A stretch of 64,000 nt of DNA from Arthrobacter koreensis (GTDB taxonomy: Bacteria; Actinomycetota; Actinomycetes; Actinomycetales; Micrococcaceae): NCBI RefSeq assembly GCF_009193255.1, contig NZ_WACG01000006.1, positions 124,001-188,000 of the forward strand, in the 5' to 3' direction. The notes beneath the pieces are model-generated. The model did not search any database and was not told the DNA's origin. It worked only from the letters and a program-made list of their open reading frames with translations. The translations under genes and the position numbers were made by a program. This document shows, one piece after another, positions 26,080 through 33,973 of the stretch; the stretch's first letter is position 1, and every line of letters starts with the position of its first letter.

Positions 26080-26187
26080 GTCTGTTGTGAGGGCGGAGCT
26101 TGGGGCGTGCGTCTGCGCGCCAGGTCTTGGGCGGGTGGCGGGCCGGAGTCTGGCGGGCCGTGGGCGTGAGGCGGGTCGCCAGAGCCC

Positions 26188-26523
26188 GGCGTCGATCTCT
26201 CATCCCGCTCACGCCCTCCCCACCGTACACCAGCCTGCGGCGTCGATCTCTCTTCCCGCTCACGCCCTGCCCACCGTGCGCCAGCCCTCGGCGTCGATCT
26301 CTCATCCCGCTCGCGCCCTCCCCACCGCACACCAGCCCTCGGCGTCGAGCTCTCATCCCGCTCGCGCCCTGCCCACCGTGCGCCAGCCCTCGGCGTCGAT
26401 CTCTCATCCCGCTCGCGCCCTCCCCACCGCACACCAGCCTGCGGCGTCGATCTCTCATCCCGCTCACGCCCTCCCCACCGCACACCAGCCCTCGGCGTCG
26501 AGCTCTCTTCCCGCTCACGCCCT
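26188..26523. repeat. 51-bp minisatellite, about 6.6 copies
   Basis: Unit boundaries fall at 26188, 26239, 26290, 26341, 26392, 26443 and 26494 (last copy partial). Each unit starts GGCGTCGATCTCTC or a one- to two-base variant. Copies differ at a few alternating positions (CTCAC/CTCGC, CCTGC/CCCTC), suggesting a higher-order pairing. It fills most of the 473 bp between lhr and nei. Because 51 is divisible by three, frames stay open across it on both strands, but none looks like a real protein. Confidence 0.9.
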
Positions 26524-26552
26524 GGTGGTCCGGCCGAACCTGGAGGTATGCA

Positions 26553-27359
26553 GTGCCTGAGGGCGATACCGTCTGGCGTGCTGCCCGCGGACTCCATACC
26601 GCGCTGGCCGGCGCCGAGCTGACCCGGACTGATTTCCGGGTTCCACGCTTTGCCACAACAGATCTCAGCGGACGCGCGGTTGAAGAGGTGGTCTCCCGCG
26701 GGAAGCACCTCCTCATCCGGATTGCTCCGGGCCCGGGGGAGGCTGAGGGCTGGAGCATCCACTCGCATCTAAAAATGGAGGGACTGTGGCACGTCTATGG
26801 CCGCGGCGAGCGTTGGCGCCGTCCGGCTTTCAAGGCGCGGGCTGTCCTGGAGACGGCGGACAAACAGGCCGTGGGGTTCGAGCTCGGAATCCTGCGAGTA
26901 TTTCCTCGCAGCGGCGAAGAGGAAGCCGTCGGCTACCTCGGTCCGGACTTGCTGGGCCCGGACTGGGATGCTGCGGAGGCGCTGCGACGACTGGCGTCGG
27001 TACCTGAACGTCCGCTGGGGCTGGCACTGCTGGACCAGCGGAATCTGGCCGGGATCGGTAACGTCTACCGGTGTGAGCTGTGCTTCCTGGCTGGCGTCCA
27101 TCCACTCACTCCCATCCAGGACGTTCCCGATCTGGAACGGATCGTAGACCTGTCAAAGCGGCTTCTGGAAGCGAACAAAGCCCGGTCCCGGCGCATCACG
27201 ACGGGCCTCGCCGGGCGTGATCCGCTCTGGGTCTACAACCGGGAGAAGCGGGGCTGCCTGCGATGTGGGACGAAGGTCGTTCATGAGCTGGTCGGCGATA
27301 CCGAACTGGAGCTGCGGGACCTGTACTACTGCCCGCATTGCCAGCCTGCCGTGGGCTGA
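26553..27359 (+). CDS. Nei/Fpg-family DNA glycosylase (endonuclease VIII-like, Nei2)
   Basis: 268 residues. The catalytic N-terminus (P2, E3 in PEGDTVWRAA) marks the Nei branch. It is followed by the H2TH region DQRNLAGIGNVYRCELCFLAG (N and Y kept) and a C-terminal zinc finger CLRCGTKVV...YYCPHCQP. It excises oxidised bases and cleaves abasic sites. The start is GTG 26553, with GGAGG six bases upstream; the family requires Pro at position 2, so the longer frame running back through the minisatellite is not coding. Gene order lhr-nei matches mycobacteria. Confidence 0.93.
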   Translation: MPEGDTVWRAARGLHTALAGAELTRTDFRVPRFATTDLSGRAVEEVVSRGKHLLIRIAPGPGEAEGWSIHSHLKMEGLWHVYGRGERWRRPAFKARAVLETADKQAVGFELGILRVFPRSGEEEAVGYLGPDLLGPDWDAAEALRRLASVPERPLGLALLDQRNLAGIGNVYRCELCFLAGVHPLTPIQDVPDLERIVDLSKRLLEANKARSRRITTGLAGRDPLWVYNREKRGCLRCGTKVVHELVGDTELELRDLYYCPHCQPAVG

Positions 27360-27774
27360 TCAAGCCCCTACGCCACGGGTTCGAGCCAGCTGCGTGCCGT
27401 CTGGGGCTGAGCCGGGAGCAGTCCCGCCGTCGCTTCCGGTCTTCCCCTACGTAGGACGGGCCGGCGGCGAGCCTTGACCGCTGGTCCTCTCGACGTCAGT
27501 CGCGTCCCCCGATAGCTGTGGCTGCTCCCTTTTCTCCGCCCCCTGACTGCCCCTCCGCCTCTCTCCTTCACTGCCCCACCGCCACTCTCCTTCACTGCCC
27601 CACCGCCCCTCCCGCCGACTGCCCCTCCGCCTCTCCCCCTCACTGCCCCACCGCCTCTCTCCCCCCCCTGAGTGCCCCTCCCCAAGACTCGATAGGTCCA
27701 TCCCGCAGGAACGTTTCTCCACAATGTGCGGGCCTACGCTTAGAGTCCCTCGTGCGGGCCGCAATGCTAAACCA
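27360..27774. other. 415-bp gap with pyrimidine-rich repeats and a weak promoter
   Basis: The gap holds the 24-bp repeat array (27548-27667) and, just before the DUF222 gene, a candidate -10 box TACGCT (27735-27740). GTGCGGGCC occurs twice, at 27726 and 27753, around that box. No coding frame here resembles a known protein. Confidence 0.5.
27548..27667. repeat. 24-bp pyrimidine-rich tandem repeat, 5 copies
   Basis: Units start at 27548, 27572, 27596, 27620 and 27644, each beginning TGCCCC(T/A)CCGCC. The plus strand is almost purely C and T. A partial, out-of-phase sixth copy follows. The homopyrimidine run could form triplex or other non-B DNA (inference). It lies about 190 bp after nei. Confidence 0.85.
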
Positions 27775-29412
27775 ATGAGACCGGATAGCAGCACCGAAAG
27801 CGACAGTGGACCCGACTGCCCGCTTGTCTCTGGCTTTGCGACTTTTCTGGACACCTTCACCGTTACCGATACAACCAACACTGCACCAGATCCGGCCGAG
27901 GAGACGCCACCCGCGCAGGCCCCCACAGACACGACGCCAGGGCCTGGCTTGCGGGGAAGTCTGGAGTTCGTCCAGGCAGATTCAGTCTCCGCAGCAGATG
28001 CAGTACCCATCTTGAGGCAACTGGCTGCCCTTGTGTCCTGGGCACAGGCACAGCAGGCCCTGGTCATCCATCGGATGGAAACAGATCTGCGGCGCGAGAT
28101 TGAGGAGAACCTCGGCACCGTCGACGGCTCGGTGGCACTTTCCGCCGCTGCCGCCGAAGTCGGTTCGGCCCTGAACTTGCCGCATATGAGCGCCATGGCA
28201 CTCGTCAGCGAGTCGGACACGCTCTGTACTGTGAACCGTTCCACCCACGCCCAGCTATCCCGTGGGGCCATCAGTTACCGTCATGCGCAACGCATCATGG
28301 ATGAAGTTCGCGCGGTGCCATCACCTGAAGCGCCCATATTCGAGGACGAACTCCTCCAGCTGGCCGAAGGCCGGACCTGCGCGCAGTTCACAGCGAAAGC
28401 ACGACGGCTTCGTGAATCCCGCTGGCCTGAAACCATAAACATCCGGCACCGCCAGGCACTCGAACTAAGACGTGTGAGTCTCGACCCCAAACCTGACGGC
28501 ATGGTGGAACTCTGCGCTCTGGTCACAGCCGAAAAGGGTCAGGCGATCTTCAATTCGCTGACTGCCTCCGCACGGACTGCCCGTTCTGCCGGAGACCAGC
28601 GGACACTCGACCAGCTTCGAACCGATACGCTCACGGCCCTGCTCCTGGAGGTTCCTCCGTTTGCGGGCTCATCTCACGCAAGCAGTTTCATTTCGTGTTC
28701 CAGTGAAACGGCTGCTGCAGCGGTTCCCTCTCCGCCACAGACTGAAGACCCCCGCGGAATCCGTACAGAGGTCATGGTTCTCATCGATGCAGAGACCCTG
28801 CTAGGTGCGGAGGACAAACCAGCAGAACTCAATGGTTACGGACCTATTGCCGCAGACGCTGGCCGCAGGCTGGCACGCCAGGCGCTGCATTGGACTGGGA
28901 TCCTGCGGGACAACTCATCCGGTGAGGTCCTCGCCGTCGGCCGCCGAAGAAAGGTCCCGGCAGGTTTGAAACGGTGGTTGCAGGCCCGGGACGGAACATG
29001 CAGATTCCCAGGGTGCCGCGTCAGCACATTCCGAACCGAAATCGATCACACAGTCCCCTGGGGGCTGGGCGGAGAAACGGAACATGGCAACCTCAGCAAC
29101 CTCTGTCCCAAACACCACCGGCTCAAGACTCTCGGCCTGTGGGAAGCCCGCCAACGCCAACCCGGGAAACTCGAGTGGGTCTCACCCCTGGGACAGACGT
29201 ACAGTTCCGCCGCCCAGCTGGACTTCAGACAGGCACGGGAGACTGCGGCCCCCGCGTCGGAATCCGCCTTCCCCGGGCATCGGGAGAGGTTTTCTGGGCC
29301 TCCTTCTCCGGACGAGGGCGACGGTGAGGACATGAGCGACGGTGAGGACAAGGGCGACAGCGAGGACAAGGGCGACAGCGAGGACAATGGCGCGGATCCG
29401 CCGCCCTTCTAA
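27775..29412 (+). CDS. DUF222 / 13E12-repeat protein with C-terminal HNH endonuclease domain
   Basis: 545 residues. A DUF222 region (about 70-330: SWAQAQQALVIHRMETDL, then AQLSRGAISYRHAQRIMDEV) leads to an HNH nuclease module: CRFPGCRVSTFRTEIDHTVP, then HGNLSNLCPKHHRLKT near 415-450, with both zinc-type Cys pairs and the H/N/H residues present. The acidic tail is built from four 6-residue repeats. These proteins are abundant in actinobacteria, often many per genome; mobility or nuclease action is assumed, not shown. ATG 27775 is preferred because the likely promoter lies between it and ATG 27724. Confidence 0.85.
   Translation: MRPDSSTESDSGPDCPLVSGFATFLDTFTVTDTTNTAPDPAEETPPAQAPTDTTPGPGLRGSLEFVQADSVSAADAVPILRQLAALVSWAQAQQALVIHRMETDLRREIEENLGTVDGSVALSAAAAEVGSALNLPHMSAMALVSESDTLCTVNRSTHAQLSRGAISYRHAQRIMDEVRAVPSPEAPIFEDELLQLAEGRTCAQFTAKARRLRESRWPETINIRHRQALELRRVSLDPKPDGMVELCALVTAEKGQAIFNSLTASARTARSAGDQRTLDQLRTDTLTALLLEVPPFAGSSHASSFISCSSETAAAAVPSPPQTEDPRGIRTEVMVLIDAETLLGAEDKPAELNGYGPIAADAGRRLARQALHWTGILRDNSSGEVLAVGRRRKVPAGLKRWLQARDGTCRFPGCRVSTFRTEIDHTVPWGLGGETEHGNLSNLCPKHHRLKTLGLWEARQRQPGKLEWVSPLGQTYSSAAQLDFRQARETAAPASESAFPGHRERFSGPPSPDEGDGEDMSDGEDKGDSEDKGDSEDNGADPPPF
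29320..29391 (+). repeat. 18-bp coding repeat, 4 copies
   Basis: Units at 29320, 29338, 29356 and 29374 encode DGEDMS, DGEDKG, DSEDKG and DSEDNG at the C-terminus of the DUF222/HNH protein. It gives a flexible acidic tail. Confidence 0.9.
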
Positions 29413-29470
29413 AAGACAATCCATAGCAGCGGCCGCCCTTCTGAACCGTGACGGGCTAGTGCGCCAACCG

Positions 29471-29893
29471 CTACGAGCCCACGGAGATGCTCGTATTGGC
29501 CTCGTGCGGTCCCCCGCAACGTACCGAACCGCCAACACGCTTCCAGCGAAGGTCAACTTCATGCTCTGCGAGAAGATGACCACTCACCGAAAATGCCCTG
29601 AGCCGGATGGTGTCGGGCGTCTGCATCGGGGTCGTAAGCGTCCAGCCGGTCCCGGTTTTGGTAACCGCGACGGTTTCCAGCGTTGAGCCGGATTCCCCCG
29701 GCTCAACGGACCCACCGGAATAACATGAACCGGCAAAGCAGACTTCCAGACGGTCCACTGCCCCGGCGCTGCTGCCGGTGATTTCAATCTTCAGCTCATC
29801 AAACCAACCGACCGCAGGGCAAGCGCTGGTGCACCCTACGGTCAGTAACAGCATCTGGATCAACGCAACAGCCAAGAGCCACCTGGTCACCAC
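29471..29893 (-). CDS. Small secreted lipoprotein, unrecognised
   Basis: About 140 residues from GTG 29893. TRWLLAVALIQMLLLTVGC is a lipoprotein signal peptide with lipobox TVGC, followed by TSACPAVGWFDELKIEITGS and two further cysteines in LEVCFAGSCYSG. The mature part looks like a small beta domain (SGSTLETVAVTKTGTGWTL). The GTG start is chosen so that the signal peptide has a normal length; AAGGGG lies eleven bases upstream. An in-frame ATG at 29998 would add 35 Arg-rich residues before it. It converges on the DUF222 gene. Confidence 0.65.
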   Translation of the reverse strand: MVTRWLLAVALIQMLLLTVGCTSACPAVGWFDELKIEITGSSAGAVDRLEVCFAGSCYSGGSVEPGESGSTLETVAVTKTGTGWTLTTPMQTPDTIRLRAFSVSGHLLAEHEVDLRWKRVGGSVRCGGPHEANTSISVGS

Positions 29894-30073
29894 ACGACAG
29901 CCCACCCCTTGGCGCGCCGCGCGGTTATGCCTCGTCCGCACCCGACCCGTTCGCACCCATAAACCCGTCCTGCCACGAGTCTTGTCCCCGTCATGCATGG
30001 ACCCAAGGTAACCCACCGCGCCAGGCTCCCCGCGAAAAACTGTCATCCTGACCGCCGCTACCCTTGAAGGGTG

Positions 30074-30991
30074 ATGCAATCCCCCCTGCCGGTCCGCAAC
30101 GGCGTGAACGCTACCCGGCTGCGGCTGCCCGCCGAGGGCCCCTGGACCACTGCCTTCGACTACGTCCTCGAACGATTCGGACACGTGAACCCGCAAGGCA
30201 TCACCGACCGGTTCGACCGCGGTGAAGTGGTCGGCATCGGAGGCGTCCCGCTGGACCGGACCACTCCGCTCACTGAACACACATTCATTTGGTACTACCG
30301 GGAACTTCCCCCGGAAGAGCGGCTGCCAGTGGAGATCAATATTCTCCACCAGGACGAAAACCTGCTCGTCGTCGACAAGCCGCACTTCCTGCCCACGACG
30401 CCGGGCGGGATGTATGTTGCCGAATCAGCCCTGGTGCGGCTTCGGGTCGCCCTCGGCATCCCGGATCTCATTCCCATGCACCGGCTGGACCGCATGACAG
30501 CCGGCGTGCTCCTCTTCTCCACCAATCCGGACACCCGCGGCAAGTACCAGGTCCTCTTCGAGAAACGCCGTATAGAGAAAGAGTATGAGGCCGTGGCTCC
30601 GGTCCGTTCAGACCTCGAGCTCCCGGCCATCGTGCGCAGCCGGATGATAAAGTCCCGGACCTATCTGCTTGCACAGGAGGTCCCGGGCGAGCCCAACGCG
30701 GAAACGCGGGTGGAGCTCATGGAACAGTCCGGCGGCTTTGGCCGCTACCGGCTGCTGCCCCATACCGGCAAGACGCACCAGCTTCGCGTCCATATGGCGT
30801 CGCTGGGAATCGGCATCCTGAACGACCCCTTCTATCCAGTGCTGCTGGAGCAGGCCCCGGATGACTTCAGCAAACCGCTGCAGCTGCTGGCACGATCAAT
30901 CCGGTTCACCGATCCGCTGACTCGGCAGCCCGTCCAGTACCGCAGCGAACTGACCCTTGATGGATTTCCGGCCCCGGCCACAGCCAGCTGA
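30074..30991 (+). CDS. RluA-family pseudouridine synthase
   Basis: 305 residues. The catalytic aspartate is in MHRLDRMTAGVLLFS (around residues 140-154). ILHQDENLLVVDKPHFLPTTPGG and the C-terminal LPHTGKTHQLRVHMASLGIGIL confirm the RluA group. There is no S4 domain at the N-terminus. The target uridine (23S rRNA or tRNA) is not told by sequence. ATG 30074 directly follows an in-frame GTG at 30071; AAGG lies upstream. Confidence 0.9.
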   Translation: MQSPLPVRNGVNATRLRLPAEGPWTTAFDYVLERFGHVNPQGITDRFDRGEVVGIGGVPLDRTTPLTEHTFIWYYRELPPEERLPVEINILHQDENLLVVDKPHFLPTTPGGMYVAESALVRLRVALGIPDLIPMHRLDRMTAGVLLFSTNPDTRGKYQVLFEKRRIEKEYEAVAPVRSDLELPAIVRSRMIKSRTYLLAQEVPGEPNAETRVELMEQSGGFGRYRLLPHTGKTHQLRVHMASLGIGILNDPFYPVLLEQAPDDFSKPLQLLARSIRFTDPLTRQPVQYRSELTLDGFPAPATAS

Positions 30992-31094
30992 CCTGCAAAA
31001 TTCGCTCTTCCACAGCCGCAATCCTGCCGTTACGCTTTGGTGGATCCACACCCGGGTTAGGTACACGAAGGATCACTGAGGCAAAGGAACAGGC

Positions 31095-32849
31095 ATGCTC
31101 CCCCACTCCGCACGCCCTGCTGAATCGGAAGAAGGCGTGCACACGGCTGGAGCCAACGACGGCGCCGGCAGCGGTCAGGCTAACTCCAACCGTATGCCGG
31201 ACAGGGACGGCCTCAGCCCGGCCGGAACCACCTCGTCGGCTGCCTTCGTTCCTCCGCTGGCCCCGTCTCCACCGCCTGGAACCCCTCCCACCGTGCACAC
31301 CCGGATGGACGAAAACCGAAGCAGCCGATGGCAGAACGATCCCGAGCCCGTAAGCATGATTGGCGCCGATGTTCAGGAGGATTCCTTCAACCGGGTCCTT
31401 CGCGGCGAAACCACGAGCAATCCTTCGGGTCGGGCTTACCATCTCCGGGGTTCCTTCAATCCGCTGCAAGCCATCCAACGACTGGTCACCGGGCGGCCAA
31501 TGTTGGAGGGTGCCCGAAACGAGGCGTTGGAGGGTGCCCGGAACGAAGCGGGGCAATTTGAAGCGGCGCGCCAGCAGTATGAAGCGGAGCAGGTCATACC
31601 GGCGCGGGAGCAGCACGAGCTCCACCAGGGCGAAGCTCAGCATGAGCCCGACCACGGCAAAGCTGCCGGGGGCGACGCTCAGCACGAGCCCGACCACGGC
31701 AAAGCTCCCGGGGGCGACGCTGCGCAGCACGATCCCGACCGGGGCGAAGCTCAGCATGAGCCCGACTACGGCAAAGCTGCCGGGGGCGAAGCTGCTCAGC
31801 ACGAGCCCGACCACGGCAAAGCTGCCGGGGGCGACGCTCAGCAGCACGAGCCCGGCCAGGGCGAAGCGGCGGGGCAGATCGCCGTCCAGGGTGAACCGGA
31901 GTACCACCAGCCCCTGCCAGTCACAGAAGAACCGCCGCAGGTCCGAAACACCAACGCCGCGAACCACCCCTCCCCCGATCACGACTCCCAGCAGGCAGAC
32001 ACAATCCGCCGGATCGCAGTCACCATGAGCACAGCCGCCGCCCTGGGATTTTCCTATGCCCTGACGCGCACCGCCACGGGCTGGCCGGGAATCAACCACG
32101 GGCCCGGAAGTGTCCTGGATCCTGCGGCATCGCTGCTCGGGGTTTACCCCTGGATCTGGCTGGCGTGGATTCCGGTACTTACTGGCGCCGCAGCGTACGC
32201 CGCGCTGCAATGGATTCCGAGCCAGCGGTCCAATCCGCGGCGGGTGTGGAACGGTCCGATCAGTGCCGGTTCTGCGGTTGTAGCGGCAATCTGGCTTTGG
32301 GCTGTCCAGTCCGGCAATCCGGCAGGAGCCTTCTGGTCCGCGGCGCTCGGAACGGGAATCGGCCTGGCCGCCATCCACATCTCCAATACCTGGCCCGTCG
32401 AATCCCGAACGGAGAAGGCCACGGTGGACCTGCCTGCAAAAGTCCTGCTGGGAGCTTCCACCATTGCATTGCTCACCGGCTTGGGAAGCTGGCTGACCGC
32501 GCTGGAGACGGACATCGCCAGCTGGGGTCCTGTGGCCTGGGCACTGATCGCGCTCGTGGCAACCGTCATCGGAATCACCACCGTATCCATGACGGACCGG
32601 GGGCACCTCGCCGCGGCGCTGACCGCCGTCGTCGGGCTTTCCGGGATTGGCTTCACCCGGCTGCTCTCAGAACAGAACTCCATACCGGTCGCGGCAGGGG
32701 CCTTCGTCGGAGCCTTCCTCATCCTGGTGTCGGCAGGGTCCCGGCGCCACCAGGTGGATCACGCCCAGCGCAGGAGGCAGCGGGAATGGCTCAGAGCGGA
32801 AGCCAGCGTCCGCGCTGGCGGCGAAGCACCCGAAGCTGTTCACACCTAG
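31095..32849 (+). CDS. Repeat-rich multi-pass membrane protein, unrecognised
   Basis: 584 residues in two parts. Residues 1-300 are hydrophilic and low in complexity, with a tandem segment (about 181-257) of AQHEPDHGKAAGGD-type repeats rich in His, Asp, Glu and Gly. Residues ~310-560 hold about eight hydrophobic helices, for example VYPWIWLAWIPVLTGAAAYA and VAWALIALVATVIGITTVSM. The tail is Arg-rich (AQRRRQREWLRAEA). ATG 31095 has AAAGGA six bases upstream. The His/Asp repeats might bind metal (inference only). The 3' end overlaps the convergent gene at 32791 by 59 bp. Confidence 0.7.
   Translation: MLPHSARPAESEEGVHTAGANDGAGSGQANSNRMPDRDGLSPAGTTSSAAFVPPLAPSPPPGTPPTVHTRMDENRSSRWQNDPEPVSMIGADVQEDSFNRVLRGETTSNPSGRAYHLRGSFNPLQAIQRLVTGRPMLEGARNEALEGARNEAGQFEAARQQYEAEQVIPAREQHELHQGEAQHEPDHGKAAGGDAQHEPDHGKAPGGDAAQHDPDRGEAQHEPDYGKAAGGEAAQHEPDHGKAAGGDAQQHEPGQGEAAGQIAVQGEPEYHQPLPVTEEPPQVRNTNAANHPSPDHDSQQADTIRRIAVTMSTAAALGFSYALTRTATGWPGINHGPGSVLDPAASLLGVYPWIWLAWIPVLTGAAAYAALQWIPSQRSNPRRVWNGPISAGSAVVAAIWLWAVQSGNPAGAFWSAALGTGIGLAAIHISNTWPVESRTEKATVDLPAKVLLGASTIALLTGLGSWLTALETDIASWGPVAWALIALVATVIGITTVSMTDRGHLAAALTAVVGLSGIGFTRLLSEQNSIPVAAGAFVGAFLILVSAGSRRHQVDHAQRRRQREWLRAEASVRAGGEAPEAVHT
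31635..31865 (+). repeat. 30-45-bp coding tandem repeat, 6 units
   Basis: Units start at 31635, 31677, 31719, 31749, 31791 and 31836 with lengths 42, 42, 30, 42, 45 and 30, all multiples of three. They encode AQHEPDHGKAAGGD and shortened forms. Reading frame is kept despite length changes, which indicates selection for the protein product. Confidence 0.85.
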
Positions 32850-33096
32850 CAACCTGCTCCACCGCATGCCGCATGTTCATCGCTGCGCGCCTCGCCTGTG
32901 AATTCTCGACCCCGTACTCATTGGCCGGAACCATGAAACGCAGGGTGATGCGGGGAACGCCGGACACGATGTCCAGCTGGTTCGCCTCGACGTGGTGGCT
33001 GGCCTCCAGCGCTTTGACGGCTGCATCCATCACCGCTTCGGGCGGGTTCCCGGGACGCAGGCCAAGAATGCTGAGCTGGACGCGAAAGGAAGGCAT
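32791..33096 (-). CDS. Small conserved-looking hypothetical protein
   Basis: 101 residues: MPSFRVQLSILGLRPGNPPE, then AVKALEASHHVEANQLDIVS, GVPRITLRFMVPA and a basic end RVLRRQRGRWLPL. The alternating pattern suggests an alpha/beta sandwich of two strands, a helix and two strands. I do not recognise a family. ATG 33096 has GGTGG four bases upstream. Its last 59 bp overlap the 3' end of the convergent membrane protein gene. Confidence 0.6.
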   Translation of the reverse strand: MPSFRVQLSILGLRPGNPPEAVMDAAVKALEASHHVEANQLDIVSGVPRITLRFMVPANEYGVENSQARRAAMNMRHAVEQVARCEQLRVLRRQRGRWLPL

Positions 33097-33130
33097 CCTT
33101 CCACCGTAGTGCCAGCGGAAGGATGCCTTC

Positions 33131-33297
33131 TCTCGATCGAGTGCCCGAGTCGAAAAGATGCCCGGTCGAGCAGGTGCCTGAGTCGAACAGGTGCCTGGTC
33201 GAGCAGGTGCCCGAGTCGAAAAGGTGCCTGGTTCGATCGGGCGCCCGAGTTGAACAAGTGCCTGGTTCGAGCAGGTGCCTGAGTCGAACAGGTGCCT
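33131..33297. repeat. 16/17-bp tandem repeat, about 10 copies (33-bp dimer)
   Basis: Alternating half-units GAGTCGAACAGGTGCCT (33147, 33180, 33213, 33247, 33281) and GGTCGAGCAGGTGCCT (33164, 33197, 33230, 33264), with a degraded copy at 33131-33146. The last unit runs into the stop codon (33296-33298) of the acidic minus-strand gene. Each half-unit contains TCGAnnnGGTGCC. Confidence 0.9.
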
Positions 33298-33742
33298 AGA
33301 GCGACTCGTCGTCCGGGTTGAACGCTGAGAGCGGGTCGCCCCCTGCGTGGGCAGGGTCGTCGCTTCCGTCCTCGAGGGGGTCCACTGACGAGTCACCGAA
33401 GTCGACGTCGCGGGCGGCTTCGCCAATGGTCGGTTCTTCGGGCGGAATCTGCGAGTCGCCCTCTTCGTAGCGCTCTTCTGCCGTTTCGTCGCGAAGCGTC
33501 TGGTCAGACTCGGCACCAGGCTCACCGGCAAGTGGTTCTTCGTTGATTAGCGGATCGTCCTGCCAATTCTCCGGGTTGTCCTCTGCGGCTCCCGGGTAGG
33601 ACAGGTCCTCCGCGTCCGTGAGCTCATCCTCATCCAGGAGCTCGTCGCCGGAGACGACGCTGAGCTCATCGGGAGTAACTACCTCGGACAGGTCATCGGC
33701 CAATGCAGGGTTGTCGCTGTGGTCCGGGTTCTGTTCAGTCAT
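33296..33742 (-). CDS. Acidic, largely disordered hypothetical protein
   Basis: 148 residues from ATG 33742 (MTEQNPDHSDNPALADDLSE). It is strongly acidic, with short blocks LDEDELTDAEDLSYPG, DPLINEEPLAGEPG and LRDETAEERYEEGD. This pattern resembles the actinobacterial DUF5709 group (low confidence). No membrane or catalytic motif is present. An in-frame TTG at 33766 behind GGAAAGG would add eight residues. The 16/17-bp repeat array starts at its stop codon. Confidence 0.65.
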   Translation of the reverse strand: MTEQNPDHSDNPALADDLSEVVTPDELSVVSGDELLDEDELTDAEDLSYPGAAEDNPENWQDDPLINEEPLAGEPGAESDQTLRDETAEERYEEGDSQIPPEEPTIGEAARDVDFGDSSVDPLEDGSDDPAHAGGDPLSAFNPDDESL

Positions 33743-33904
33743 CTGCAGCTCACTTTCCGATCTCAACGGTCCTTTCCATCGATACTAAGCCTACTGATAG
33801 CCGATTGCACAAGCGGACACCGGTCCTGCGTGCGCGCTCGTCGCGCGCCATTTTGCACCTCCGGAGAAACTTTACCCCGATCAGGGCGAATTAAGACATA
33901 AAAG

Positions 33905-33939
33905 TTTGACGTAATGACCAAGTAAGGACAGGCTTACCT
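33905..33939 (+). promoter_or_regulatory. Iron box (IdeR/DtxR-like) and promoter of the siderophore operon
   Basis: TAAGGACAGGCTTACCT (33923-33939) matches the IdeR/DtxR core TTAGGTTAGGCTAACCT at 13 of 17 positions. TTGACG at 33905-33910 is a fair -35 element, and the box covers the expected -10 area, 35 bp before the desA start. Iron-dependent repression is expected. Confidence 0.7.
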
Positions 33940-33973
33940 CCGTTACCGTCTTGAGACCTTCCAGGAGAACGCA

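Noticed and set aside
26188-26523. CRISPR array
   Set aside because: Units are directly adjacent tandem copies with no unique spacers, and no cas genes are present. The same holds for the arrays at 27548, 33131 and 52617.
26100-26552. N-terminal extension of Nei through the 51-bp repeats
   Set aside because: The glycosylase must begin M/V-P-E; GTG 26553 supplies this with GGAGG at six bases.
27724-27774. Earlier ATG for the DUF222/HNH gene
   Set aside because: A likely -10 box (27735-27740) lies downstream of it, so the ATG at 27775 is the better start, though not proven.
30906-32606. 566-codon minus-strand frame with repeated hydrophobic segments (SFAVVGLVL)
   Set aside because: It is the reverse reading of the coding repeats in the membrane protein gene at 31095-32849. 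The plus-strand frame has a good ribosome binding site and a sensible topology.
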